NCBI RefSeq assembly: GCF_011764445.1
Contig: NZ_BLPG01000002.1
Coordinates: 1-64,000, forward strand
Reading direction: 5' to 3'
DNA: 64,000 bases
Source: Phytohabitans rumicis
GTDB lineage: Bacteria > Actinomycetota > Actinomycetes > Mycobacteriales > Micromonosporaceae
Positions 1 through 7,938 of this stretch are shown here, piece by piece. Under the pieces are notes generated by a model that worked only from the letters and a program-made list of their open reading frames with translations, was not told the origin of the DNA and searched no databases. The stretch's first letter is position 1; each line of letters opens with the position of its first letter. The position numbers and the translations under genes were made by a program.

Positions 1-776
1 CGCGGCGCGTTCGAGCTCCGCGGCGACGTCGATCTCGGCGACCGCGAGGCCGGCCTTGCCGAAGGTGCGGGCCAGGATGTCACCGCCGGGACCCACCACC
101 TTGGACTGTCCGAGGAAGCGCATTCCGCCCATCGCGCCGGTCTGGTTGGACGATGCGAGCACGACCTGGTTCTCGGCGGCGCGGGCCTGGTCGTACAGGT
201 CGAACAGCCGGGACTGGCGGTCCTGGGCCATGCGGGGGCGCGGTTGGTGATGCTGGTCGGCCACGCGGACAGGCAGGCGAGGATGTGCGCGCCGTCGAGG
301 GCGAGGCTGCGGGCCGCCTCCGGGAACGTCTTGTCGTAGTCGATGAGCATGCCGACGCGGCCGACCGGGGTGTCGAAGGCGTCGAAGGTGGCGCCGGGGG
401 TGTAGGCGGCGACCTCGCCGGCGGGCAGGTGGACCTTGCGGTGCCGGCCGAGGACGCCGTCGCCGTTGACGCAGACGGCCGCGTTGTAGCGGACGTTGCC
501 ATCGGCCTCGCAGTATCCGAAGCAGACGGTCATCTCGGCGGCGAGCCGGGCGACCTGAAAGATGAGCGGGTCGTCCGGCTTGAGCGCGGGTGGCAGCGCC
601 TCGGGGTCCGGGTGGCGCAGGTCGGCGAGGTAGCCGCCCAGCGCGGCGTCGGGCAGCACGAGCAGCCCGGCGCCCTGGGCCCGGGCGTCGTGGATGAGCT
701 TGCCGATCCTGGCCAGGTCGAAGTCGAGGTCGCGGCCGAAGTGGGCGGCGGCGGCCGCGATCCTGACCGTACTCAT
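1..776 (-). CDS. Carbon-nitrogen hydrolase-like protein with degenerate catalytic triad (NitA), partial, frameshifted
   Basis: Nitrilase-superfamily protein, clearly a paralogue of the next upstream gene (773-1624): both begin MST-R-AA and share GGYL, CEADG, HRKVH, FDTPVGRVGM and YDK-FPE blocks. The superfamily normally uses a Glu-Lys-Cys triad. Here the Glu position is Asp43 (LPDAALGG), Lys114 is kept (RHRKVH), and the nucleophile Cys is Asp146 (MLIDYDK). It is therefore unlikely to work as a thiol amidase; a structural or regulatory partner role is inference. The start is ATG at 776, overlapping the upstream stop as ATGA, so translation is probably coupled. The frame breaks near 231-236, in a run of five G; one added base restores MAQDR through AENQVV to the window edge. 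The 3' end lies outside the window. Confidence 0.8.
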   Translation of the reverse strand, partial: MSTVRIAAAAAHFGRDLDFDLARIGKLIHDARAQGAGLLVLPDAALGGYLADLRHPDPEALPPALKPDDPLIFQVARLAAEMTVCFGYCEADGNVRYNAAVCVNGDGVLGRHRKVHLPAGEVAAYTPGATFDAFDTPVGRVGMLIDYDKTFPEAARSLALDGAHILACLSAWPTSITNRAPAWPRTASPGCSTCTTRPAPPRTRSCSHRPTRPARWAECASSDSPRWWVPAVTSWPAPSARPASRSPRSTSPRSSNAP

Positions 777-1624
777 GCGCTAGCAGCTCCCACCGGGTAC
801 GTATAAGCCTCCGGGCGCCGGTCGCGGAGGTGACCCATCGAGCGGCGCGCCGTGCGCAGCGCCTCGGCCACGTCGAGTTCGGCGACGGCCATGCCGGCCG
901 TGACGCCGGTATCGGCCAGAACGTCGCCACCGGGGTCGACGACCTTGGCGCTACCGACGAATCGTAGCGACCCGAAGGTCCCGGACTGGTTCGCGGACAG
1001 CCAGACGATCTGGTTCTCCAGCGCCCGGGCCCGGTCGAAGAGGTCGAAGCGGCGCTTCCAGCGATCCTCGGCCAGGTCGGCGGCGGCGTTGGTACGCGAG
1101 CCGGGCCACGCGGACACGCAGACGCCGATCTGCGCCCCGTCCAGGGCCAGCGCCCGGGCGGACTCGGGGAACGCCTTGTCGTAACAGATCATCATGCCGA
1201 CGCGGCCGACCGGGGTGTCGAACGCGCGGAACCGGTCACCGCAGGAGTAGCTGGCGTCCTCGCGCAGCGGCTGGTGCACCTTGCGGTGGTTGCCCAGCAC
1301 GCCGTCGCCGCTTACGCAGACCACGCTGTTGTACCGGGCCTCGCCGTCGGCCTCGCAGTATCCCGCGACGACGACCATCTCGCCGGCGAGCGCGGCCAGG
1401 CGGCGGATCTGCGGCCCGTCCACGGCCAGCGGCGGCGGCCCCGCGTCCGGGCCGCTGTCGCCGTCGAGGCTGAGCAGATAGCCGCCCAGGCACGCCTCGG
1501 GAAGGGCCAGCAGCCGGATGCCGTCGGCGCGGGCGGCGGCGATGAGCCGCTCGACGGTACGGAAGTCCTCGTCGAGGTCGCGGCCGAACTCCTCGGCGAC
1601 GGCGGCCATCCGCAGCGTGCTCAT
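773..1624 (-). CDS. Carbon-nitrogen hydrolase (nitrilase superfamily), NitB
   Basis: 283-residue cytosolic amidase of the nitrilase superfamily, which cleaves C-N bonds of amides or nitriles through a covalent thioester. The full triad is visible: Glu43 (LPEACLGG), Lys115 (NHRKVH) and Cys147 (MMICYDK). It is shorter than classical Nit1 nitrilases (about 330 residues) and looks more like a small-amide or carbamoyl hydrolase; the substrate is unknown. The ATG at 1624 overlaps the stop of the GNAT-AIR gene (ATGA), and its own stop overlaps the start of NitA the same way. The three genes are thus translationally coupled at the end of the Nit1C-like operon. Confidence 0.88.
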   Translation of the reverse strand: MSTLRMAAVAEEFGRDLDEDFRTVERLIAAARADGIRLLALPEACLGGYLLSLDGDSGPDAGPPPLAVDGPQIRRLAALAGEMVVVAGYCEADGEARYNSVVCVSGDGVLGNHRKVHQPLREDASYSCGDRFRAFDTPVGRVGMMICYDKAFPESARALALDGAQIGVCVSAWPGSRTNAAADLAEDRWKRRFDLFDRARALENQIVWLSANQSGTFGSLRFVGSAKVVDPGGDVLADTGVTAGMAVAELDVAEALRTARRSMGHLRDRRPEAYTYPVGAASA

Positions 1625-3012
1625 GCTCTCCCCAATCCGGTCACGGCGCCGGTGACGGCCTGGGTGACCGCACCGTCGGGCCAGCGCAGCCCGACGCCCT
1701 GCCCCTCGGTCAGCTCGCCGCACACCGCGCTGACCGCCGGCCCGGCGGGCAGCGGCGGGCGTCCCGGTGCGTCGGTGGAGACGATGGCGTACCCCGGAAA
1801 GCAGGTCAGCCAGTCGCCGGCGGTGGCGGCGCCCGGTCGCGGAACGGCCGCCACGTCCAGAACGGCCGCGCAGCCGCTCGCCTCGGCCAGCATGCCCAGC
1901 GTTCCCGCGATGCCGGCCATCGAGACGTCCTTGGCGGCGGCCGGGCGGGCCGCGGCCACCGCACCGGTCATCGCGCGGAGCTCGTCGGCGCGGCGCCCGG
2001 TGGTCGAGTCCCACTGCCGGCCGTGGTACCCGGGCCGCCACGCCCCGGCCAGGTCGGCGGTGAGGCGGACCTGGTGGCCCGGCCGCCCCGCGCCGCCCGG
2101 TACCGGGTGGCGGGTACGCCCGAGGGCGGTGACGGTCAGCGCGGCCGGCACGCCGAGCTGGGTGTGCCCGCCGAGGATCGGGGTGCCGTACGCGGCGGCG
2201 GCGCGGCGCAGCCCGGAAAGGACGCGGGCGGCGTGGGACGCGTCGCGGGCGGCGAGCGCGTCGAGCAGGCCCACCGGGGTGGCGCCCATCGCGGCGAGGT
2301 CGTTGACGTTGACCAGGACCGCGCACCAGCCGGCCCACTCGGGGTCACGCTCCACCATGGACGGAAGGATCGCGTCGCAGGCGGCGATCACGTCGCTGCC
2401 GGGTACCGGTGCTCCGTCGTCGCCGACGAAGCCGGCGCCGCCCGGCGACAGCCCCGCCAGCAGCGGCCCGAGCGCCGACTTGGCCGCTTCCGCCTGGGCG
2501 CCGATGCGCCGGATCGGCCAGCGCATCAGCGTGTGCGGGGTGTCCGCGACGGTGACCGGCCGTACCGGCGTCCAGCCGAGGCGGCGGAACAGCGGCTCGT
2601 TGCGGGCCTGCACGGTGGCCTCGAAGCGCAGCACTCCCTCTGTTTCGGCGCGGGCGCAGGCGGCCCGGACCAGGGCCGCGCCGATCCCGCGCGGGCCGCG
2701 GGCCGCGCGGGCGACGGCCAGGCGTCCGCCGGACCACCAGCCGAGGTCCGGGCCGCCGTCGACGGGTCCGAGCCGCACCCCGCCGAGCACCGCGCCGCCC
2801 GGGTCGCGGGCGACGAGGACGACCGTGCGCGGGTCCTCGTCACGCTCGTCCCGGTCGTGGGCGGCGAACAGTCCCTGCTCGTCGACGAAGACGTCCCGGC
2901 GCAGCCGGTGATAGGCGTCCAGCGCGGCCGCGCCGTCCGCCTCCTCGATTCCGAACGCGGGCTGCCGCGCGAGCGTGCTGCGGTCGCCGAGCAGCAGGAG
3001 GATGTCGTTCAC
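1621..3012 (-). CDS. GNAT acetyltransferase / AIR synthase-like fusion (MSMEG_0567 / Sll0786-Sll0787 families)
   Basis: Fusion of about 463 residues. The N-terminal third is a GNAT N-acetyltransferase, with a V-VARDP-GG--GGVRLG strand pair and an RGPRGIGAALVR acetyl-CoA loop. From about residue 190 it is a PurM-like AIR-synthase domain: GDDGAPVPGSDV metal/nucleotide loop, VNVNDLAAMGATP, a GGHTQLG glycine-rich segment and AKDVSMAGIAG. In cyanobacteria these are separate genes (sll0786, sll0787); in mycobacteria the parts belong to the MSMEG_0567 family. PurM relatives bind ATP and form or activate small metabolites, but no reaction is established here. I chose GTG at 3012, five bases after the radical SAM stop, over longer in-frame extensions that would run into that gene. 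Confidence 0.85.
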   Translation of the reverse strand: MNDILLLLGDRSTLARQPAFGIEEADGAAALDAYHRLRRDVFVDEQGLFAAHDRDERDEDPRTVVLVARDPGGAVLGGVRLGPVDGGPDLGWWSGGRLAVARAARGPRGIGAALVRAACARAETEGVLRFEATVQARNEPLFRRLGWTPVRPVTVADTPHTLMRWPIRRIGAQAEAAKSALGPLLAGLSPGGAGFVGDDGAPVPGSDVIAACDAILPSMVERDPEWAGWCAVLVNVNDLAAMGATPVGLLDALAARDASHAARVLSGLRRAAAAYGTPILGGHTQLGVPAALTVTALGRTRHPVPGGAGRPGHQVRLTADLAGAWRPGYHGRQWDSTTGRRADELRAMTGAVAAARPAAAKDVSMAGIAGTLGMLAEASGCAAVLDVAAVPRPGAATAGDWLTCFPGYAIVSTDAPGRPPLPAGPAVSAVCGELTEGQGVGLRWPDGAVTQAVTGAVTGLGRA

Positions 3013-3017
3013 GCCCG

Positions 3018-4097
3018 TCAGCCGCCCGCGCTCGGCAGGACGCTGCAGGCGCCGCAGGCCGCGCACCCGGCCCGCTGGTCGGCGCCGGACATGCCCGCCG
3101 CTTGGAGCTTGGCGGCAACCCGCGCGGTGACGTCCGCGAGCAGCCGCGGGTCGGGCGCGCGGGCGCCGTCGCGGGCGGCCAGGGTGCCGCGCATCGGGCG
3201 GAACGGCACCACGAACGGGTAGACGCCGCGGTCGATCAGCCGGCCGGCGCCGGCGACCAGCTCGTCGGGGTCCTCGCCGAGACCCACCAGCAGGTACGTC
3301 GAGACGCGGTTGCGCCCGAACACGCGGACCGCCTCATCCCACGCCGCCTCGTACTCGGCCATGGACACTGTGGACTTGCCGGGCATCCAGCGGCGCCGCA
3401 CCTGCTCGTCGAGGGACTCCACGTGGATGCCGATCGCGGTGGCCCCGGCCGCGTGCAGCTCGCCGATCCAGGCGAGGTCGGCGGGCGGCTCGCACTGGAC
3501 CTGGATCGGCAGCCCCGGCACGGCCGCCAGGACCGCGCGGACCGACCGGGCCAGCGCGCGGGCGCCCCGGTCCGGGCCGGTGGTGGTGCCGGTCGTCAGC
3601 ACCATCTGCCGCACCCCGTCCAGCCGCACCGCCGCCTGCGCCACCTCGGCGAGCTGGGACGGCGTCTTGGCGGCCACGGTGGCAGCGGAGCGCAGCGACT
3701 CCTCGATGGTGCAGAACCGGCACCGCTCCGGCTCGGCGTACCGGATGCAGGTCTGCACGACGGTGGTGGCGAGCACGTCGGCGCCGTGCAGGCGGGCGAT
3801 CTGCTCGTAGGGCACCCCGTCCGCGGTGGTCAGGTCGTAGAACCGGGGCCGCCGTACGGGTGTCAGGGTGAGCCCGGTGTCGTCGTCGCCGAGCCAGACC
3901 CGGCCGTCGCGAACGGCGTACGGGCTCGCCGGGTTGGTGGGCAGCGCGGCGTTGGCACCGTCGATGAGGACGTGGTCGTCGCCGCTCGGCCCGGCGCCGT
4001 CCGGCCTGCGCAGCGTGTCCGCACGGACGCCGTGCAGGGCGAGCTCGGCGCGGGTCATGATCCGCACAGCCACCGTCGTGTCGGTGCCAACGCTCAC
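3018..4097 (-). CDS. Radical SAM protein, MSMEG_0568 family
   Basis: Enzyme of about 359 residues. The iron-sulfur motif is CX8CX2C (TCIRYAEPERCRFC), the unusual spacing seen in the MSMEG_0568 family, and it should bind a 4Fe-4S cluster that cleaves S-adenosylmethionine. A GTTTG SAM-binding glycine patch and an IHVESLDEQVRRRWMPGK segment follow in a TIM-barrel layout. The C-terminus carries a second cysteine group (CAACGAC, CX2CX2C) that could hold another cluster. The start is GTG at 4097, preceded by an AGGGG ribosome-binding site. It lies 11 bases after the MSMEG_0572-like gene and just before the GNAT-AIR fusion. The substrate is unknown; the operon implies a nitrogenous small molecule. 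Confidence 0.9.
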   Translation of the reverse strand: MSVGTDTTVAVRIMTRAELALHGVRADTLRRPDGAGPSGDDHVLIDGANAALPTNPASPYAVRDGRVWLGDDDTGLTLTPVRRPRFYDLTTADGVPYEQIARLHGADVLATTVVQTCIRYAEPERCRFCTIEESLRSAATVAAKTPSQLAEVAQAAVRLDGVRQMVLTTGTTTGPDRGARALARSVRAVLAAVPGLPIQVQCEPPADLAWIGELHAAGATAIGIHVESLDEQVRRRWMPGKSTVSMAEYEAAWDEAVRVFGRNRVSTYLLVGLGEDPDELVAGAGRLIDRGVYPFVVPFRPMRGTLAARDGARAPDPRLLADVTARVAAKLQAAGMSGADQRAGCAACGACSVLPSAGG

Positions 4098-4108
4098 GGC
4101 AGGCCCCT

Positions 4109-4624
4109 CTACAGCTGGTAGGTGGAGTTGATGATGGCGCCCTTGCGGGCGTAGTGGATGATCGCGTCCTGGACGTCGAGCGGGTGGGTCGGTATGACGC
4201 CCTCGATGAGGTCCTCCTCGCGGGCGCCGTGCAGCGACAGCCCGAAACGGCAGCAGTACACCTTGCCGCCCTCGGCGAGGAACGTCTTGAGCTGGTTGTT
4301 GATGTTGTGCTCGCCGGGGAACGCCGAATTGCCGGTGGTCGGGAAGCCGCGGGTGGCCAGGCAGTTCAGCGAGCCGGGCCCGTAGAAGTAGATGGCCGAC
4401 TCGAAGCCCTTGCGCAGTGCGCGGGTGGCCTGGAGCACGGCCACGAAGCTGACGGACGACTCGTGCGCGATGCCGTGCACGAGGGTGAAGTACGCCTCGC
4501 CGTTCTCGGCCTTGTAGTCCGGGAACACCTTGGTGCTGCCGTAGATGCTGGAGCCCTCGGGCAGCGACGGGTGCGGGATCTCCGCGAGGCTCTGCTTCTC
4601 CAGCTCGCTCAGGTCGACGGTCAT
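4109..4624 (-). CDS. MSMEG_0572 / Sll0783 family nitrogen-starvation response protein
   Basis: 171-residue cytosolic protein recognised by its whole-length pattern: an N-terminal IYGSTKVFPDYKAENG block, FTLVHGIAHESS, a YFYGPGSLNC motif, a KVYCCRFGLSLHG motif with adjacent cysteines, and a C-terminus ending near INSTYQL. Sll0783 of Synechocystis is a nitrogen-starvation-induced protein, and family members always travel with the radical SAM and nitrilase genes of the Nit1 cluster. Biochemical function is unknown; the fold may resemble DsrE sulfur carriers, and the paired cysteines are the obvious candidate active residues (inference). Start ATG at 4624; a purine-rich site (GGAGAGGA) precedes it. 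Confidence 0.9.
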   Translation of the reverse strand: MTVDLSELEKQSLAEIPHPSLPEGSSIYGSTKVFPDYKAENGEAYFTLVHGIAHESSVSFVAVLQATRALRKGFESAIYFYGPGSLNCLATRGFPTTGNSAFPGEHNINNQLKTFLAEGGKVYCCRFGLSLHGAREEDLIEGVIPTHPLDVQDAIIHYARKGAIINSTYQL

Positions 4625-4663
4625 GTCCTCTCCTTCGGTTGGGGGTTGGTCCTTCGGTTTGGG

Positions 4664-5479
4664 TCAGCGGTACAGGGTGGAAAAGTTCTCCCGGAAGACC
4701 AGGTCTGCCAGGTCGCCGTCGCCGGTGGCGGCGGCCATCCGGGCGTACTCGCCGGCGTGGTCGCCCCACGGCTGGTCGCTGGCGAACAGCACCCGGTCGT
4801 GCCCGATGCCGCGGCGCTCGATCTCGCGGGCCAGCCAGTACGGTGCGAAGCCGATGGCCCACGACAGGTCGGTGTAGACGCGCTTGCCGGCCGCGATCCA
4901 GTCGAAGAAGCGGGAACCGGCCAGCTTGATGTGCCCGCTCATCCCGCCGCCGAAGTGGACCAGGTGCACCGGGACCCGGTCGGCGTACCAGTCGACCAGG
5001 TTGCCGACCTCGTCGATGTCGGACGCGGCGCCGGGGGAGGTGTGGACGTGCACGACCAGGCCGAGGCGCTCGGCCGTACCGAAGATCTGGTCCAGCAGCG
5101 GGCGGCAGCCCGGGTCGGTCGCCCGGCCGCCGAGCAGGAAGCTCAGCTTCAACGCCCGCACACCGCGCTCTCCCGCCAGCGCGAGGGCGGCCGTGGTGCG
5201 CTGCTCGTCGTCCGGGCGGGGGGAGACCCACAGCCCGGCGCGGATCCGCTCGTCGGTCTGCGCCGCCTCGACGACCAACTCGTTGAACGAGAAGGCGACC
5301 CCGGGATCCGGTACCCCGTAGTTGGGCAGCACCAGCGCCCGCTCGGTGCCCTCGGCGTCCAGATCGGCGAGGAGTTGTTTGATGGTGGCGCGTGCGGTCG
5401 TGTCCGGGTTGACCGGTGGGCCACCGTAGAACGGGTACGCCGGCAGCACGCCGATGTGGCGGTGAGCGTCGAAAACCAT
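4664..5479 (-). CDS. Metal-dependent amidohydrolase (TIM barrel, Amidohydro_2 type)
   Basis: 271-residue hydrolase. Metal ligands are visible: HRH near residue 6, His in VHVHTSPG (about 145), His in VHLVHFGGG (about 175), and Asp in FASDQPW (about 235), all characteristic of the amidohydrolase-2 family (decarboxylases and lactone or amide hydrolases). ATG at 5479 is preceded by GGGAGG and lies 14 bases after the monooxygenase stop, so it is the second gene of the operon. An amidohydrolase is not one of the defining Nit1C members that I know of, so its presence suggests a lineage-specific hydrolysis step. The substrate is unknown. Confidence 0.85.
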   Translation of the reverse strand: MVFDAHRHIGVLPAYPFYGGPPVNPDTTARATIKQLLADLDAEGTERALVLPNYGVPDPGVAFSFNELVVEAAQTDERIRAGLWVSPRPDDEQRTTAALALAGERGVRALKLSFLLGGRATDPGCRPLLDQIFGTAERLGLVVHVHTSPGAASDIDEVGNLVDWYADRVPVHLVHFGGGMSGHIKLAGSRFFDWIAAGKRVYTDLSWAIGFAPYWLAREIERRGIGHDRVLFASDQPWGDHAGEYARMAAATGDGDLADLVFRENFSTLYR

Positions 5480-5493
5480 CGCGTGGGCCTCCC

Positions 5494-6798
5494 TCACCCG
5501 ACCGGCAGCGCGGCGGCCAGCGTCGTCGGTGCCCCGGTGAGCGCCCCGCACACGTCGGCGAGGCGGCGGGATGCGTCGATGTGGTCGGCCAGGAACTCGG
5601 CGTCGCGCCCGACCGCCTCGAACCGGCCCGAGCCCCAGCTGTACTGCCACGGCAGGCCGAGGAAGTACAACCCGGGGCAGTTCGTCACGCCGCGCCAGTG
5701 CATCGGGTAGCCGCGCCCGTCGAACACGGGGACCTCGATCCAGCGATGGTCGCGGGCGAAGCCGGTCGACCACACCACCGAGGTGATCCCGGCCGCCCGC
5801 ACGTCCACCGTGCGCGGGTGGTCGGCGTCCGGCTCCCACACCGGTACGTACCGAGGTTCCACCGGCGCGTCGATCCCGCGCTCCGCGATGTACGCGTCGA
5901 TGCTGTCCTTGATGCCCTCGGCCACCGCGTCGGCGTGGTCGAGGTTGGCCGCCAGGTCGCCGCCGAACTCGAGGGTCGAGCCGTGGACGGCGGCCAGCCG
6001 CCCGTACAGCCGCATCCCGTCCTTGGCGAACGCCCGCAGGTCGATGTCGCGGCCGCCGTCGCGGCCGGTGACGTAGTGGTTGACCCGCATCCGTACGGCG
6101 TCCACGTCGGGGAACTCGTCGACTCCCTTGCCGTAGTGGCCCATCGCGTCCAGCCACGCGACGCAGTCGCGGCCGCGGTAGAAGCGGGCCACCCGCGGCG
6201 CGCCGCCGACGGCCAGATGTACCTGCCGGCCGGCCAGATGCAGGTCCTCGGCGATCTGGCAGCCCGACTGCCCGGTGCCGACGACCAGCACCGCGCCGTC
6301 GGGGAGCTGGTCCGGACTTCGGTACTGGCAGGAGTGCGGCTGAACCAGGTCGCCGCAGAGCCGCTCCGCCATCCGCGGAACCGACGGCGAGTGGTACGGG
6401 CCGGTCGCCACGACGACCTGGTCGGCGGTCACCGCACCGGCCGATGTGGACAGTTCAAAGAGGCCGGTGGCCGATCGTCGCAGCCGCTCGACCCGTACCC
6501 CCTCGACCAGCGGCGGCTGGAAGAAGGACACGTAGTCCTCCAGGTAGCGCACGATCTCGTCGCGGACCATGAACCCGTCCGGATCCGGCCCCCGGTAAGC
6601 GAACCCGGGCAACCGGCACTGCCAGTTCGGGGTCACCAGGCAGAAGGAGTCCCACCGGCGCGTGCGCCACTCGTGCCCGACCCGATTGGCTTCCAGGACG
6701 ACGTGCGCGATGCCGCGCCGGCGCAGGCAGTAGCTTACGGACAGGCCGGCCTGGCCACCGCCGACCACCACAACGGGATAATGGGTGCCAGTGAGCAT
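5494..6798 (-). CDS. Flavin-dependent oxidoreductase, MSMEG_0569 family
   Basis: 434-residue class B-like monooxygenase, first gene of the Nit1C-like operon. It has an FAD Rossmann motif (VVVVGGGQAGLS, residues 9-20), the family hallmark TRRWDSFCLVTPNWQCRLP, and a second NADPH Rossmann motif (VVGTGQSGCQ, about 172-181). VVWSTGFARDH lies late in the protein. Family members accompany Nit1 clusters and probably oxidise a nitrogen-containing substrate; the reaction is unproven. I chose ATG at 6798 because GGAGG sits six bases upstream; an in-frame codon eight residues earlier lacks one. Confidence 0.9.
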   Translation of the reverse strand: MLTGTHYPVVVVGGGQAGLSVSYCLRRRGIAHVVLEANRVGHEWRTRRWDSFCLVTPNWQCRLPGFAYRGPDPDGFMVRDEIVRYLEDYVSFFQPPLVEGVRVERLRRSATGLFELSTSAGAVTADQVVVATGPYHSPSVPRMAERLCGDLVQPHSCQYRSPDQLPDGAVLVVGTGQSGCQIAEDLHLAGRQVHLAVGGAPRVARFYRGRDCVAWLDAMGHYGKGVDEFPDVDAVRMRVNHYVTGRDGGRDIDLRAFAKDGMRLYGRLAAVHGSTLEFGGDLAANLDHADAVAEGIKDSIDAYIAERGIDAPVEPRYVPVWEPDADHPRTVDVRAAGITSVVWSTGFARDHRWIEVPVFDGRGYPMHWRGVTNCPGLYFLGLPWQYSWGSGRFEAVGRDAEFLADHIDASRRLADVCGALTGAPTTLAAALPVG

Positions 6799-6913
6799 CG
6801 CGTCCTCCAACCGGGCCACGGGGACCCGCGTTGGGGACTACTTCAACGGCCGGCCGTTACCGGTCAAAGTCATCCGGAACAAAGCTCCGTTTCACACATC
6901 TCACACCGCTGGA
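6799..6913 (-). promoter_or_regulatory. Promoter region of the Nit1C-like operon with 14-bp perfect palindrome
   Basis: The only non-coding gap upstream of the seven-gene operon. It contains the perfect palindrome AACGGCCGGCCGTT at 6845-6858. On the minus strand a TTGACC -35-like hexamer precedes the palindrome and a weak -10 could follow it, so a repressor bound here would sit between the promoter elements. The palindrome is seen directly; its use as an operator is inference. Confidence 0.45.
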
Positions 6914-7927
6914 CTAGACCGGCGGGTTGGCGCACGAGGGTCGAAGCAGGGCCTGATGCCTCGGCGACGTCAGGTTCTGGGCGGACAGGTAGGAGACCCC
7001 GGTATCCGCGGAGGACACGGTGCCGCCCTCGCGGATCATCTTCACCGCGGCGTTCACGCCGTCGTAGCCCATGCGAAACGGGTTCTGCGCCACGAGGCTG
7101 GTGATGACGCCGTCCTGCATGAGTTTGACGCCCTGCGGCGCGGCGTCCCATCCGACGAGTGTGACCCGTCCGGCTTTCCCGCTCTTCTGGACCGCCTCGG
7201 CCGCGCCCAGCGCGGTCGGTTCGTTGGCGGCGAAGATCCCGTCGAGGTCCGGAGTCGTGGCGAGGATCCGTTCGGTGACACTGACCGCGGTGGTGAAGTC
7301 GGACTGCGTCGACTGCTCCGCCACGATCCTGATTCGCGGATGCCGCGCGAGACCCGCCTTGAAGCCCTGCGCCCGCTGGTCGTTGGTGGCCGAGCCGGGT
7401 TCATACAGAAAGAACGCTATCTTCTTCTCGCCCGGACCGAGCGCCTGTGCCAGCAGGTCGGCGGCCCGAGTCGCGGCGGCGACATTGTCGGTGGCGAACA
7501 GGGGCACCCCCGACGGTTGTGGGTACGTGCCCGAGTCGATGTTCACCACCACCTTGCGGTTGGCCAACGCCTGATCGGTGATGGGCGCGAGCGCCGCGGC
7601 GTCTGTGGCCGCGTAGACGATGCCGTCGACGTCCTGGCCGATGAAACGCTGTAGCAGGTTGACCTGGCCGACCACGTCGGTCTCGGCGGTGACGCCGTCC
7701 CAGCGGACGGTCACTTGTTCATGTTTGGAGGCCGCGCATTCCGCGCCCAGACGTACCTGTCGCCAGAAGTCGAACCCCAACGCCTTGGGCACCACCGCGA
7801 GCGTGATCGGGCTCGAATTCCGCGGACGGGTTGTCGATTCGGCAGGTGGCGTCCCGTCTCCGCCACAGCCCGCCGCGGCGCTCGCGCAGGTCGCCAGGAG
7901 CAGGATCAAACCGGTGCGTACTCGCAT
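6914..7927 (-). CDS. Sugar-type periplasmic binding lipoprotein (Peripla_BP_4)
   Basis: 337-residue extracellular solute-binding protein of the ribose/autoinducer-2 type. A signal peptide ends in a lipobox (SAAAGC) near residue 20, so it should be lipid-anchored outside the membrane. The fold is recognisable from VDGIVYAATDAAAL, NRKVVVNIDSG, a DGIFAANEPTALGAAEAV segment and TLVGWDAAPQG. There is no ABC ATPase or permease beside it. The gene starts 12 bases after the GGDEF-EAL gene on the same strand, so it more likely feeds sensing than transport (inference). The ligand is unknown. Confidence 0.85.
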   Translation of the reverse strand: MRVRTGLILLLATCASAAAGCGGDGTPPAESTTRPRNSSPITLAVVPKALGFDFWRQVRLGAECAASKHEQVTVRWDGVTAETDVVGQVNLLQRFIGQDVDGIVYAATDAAALAPITDQALANRKVVVNIDSGTYPQPSGVPLFATDNVAAATRAADLLAQALGPGEKKIAFFLYEPGSATNDQRAQGFKAGLARHPRIRIVAEQSTQSDFTTAVSVTERILATTPDLDGIFAANEPTALGAAEAVQKSGKAGRVTLVGWDAAPQGVKLMQDGVITSLVAQNPFRMGYDGVNAAVKMIREGGTVSSADTGVSYLSAQNLTSPRHQALLRPSCANPPV

Positions 7928-7938
7928 GTCGGATTCCC

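Noticed and set aside
1274-2911. Long plus-strand open frame antisense to the Nit1C-like genes
   Set aside because: Composition is Arg/Pro/Ala-rich and it mirrors the conserved genes on the other strand; a typical high-GC shadow frame.
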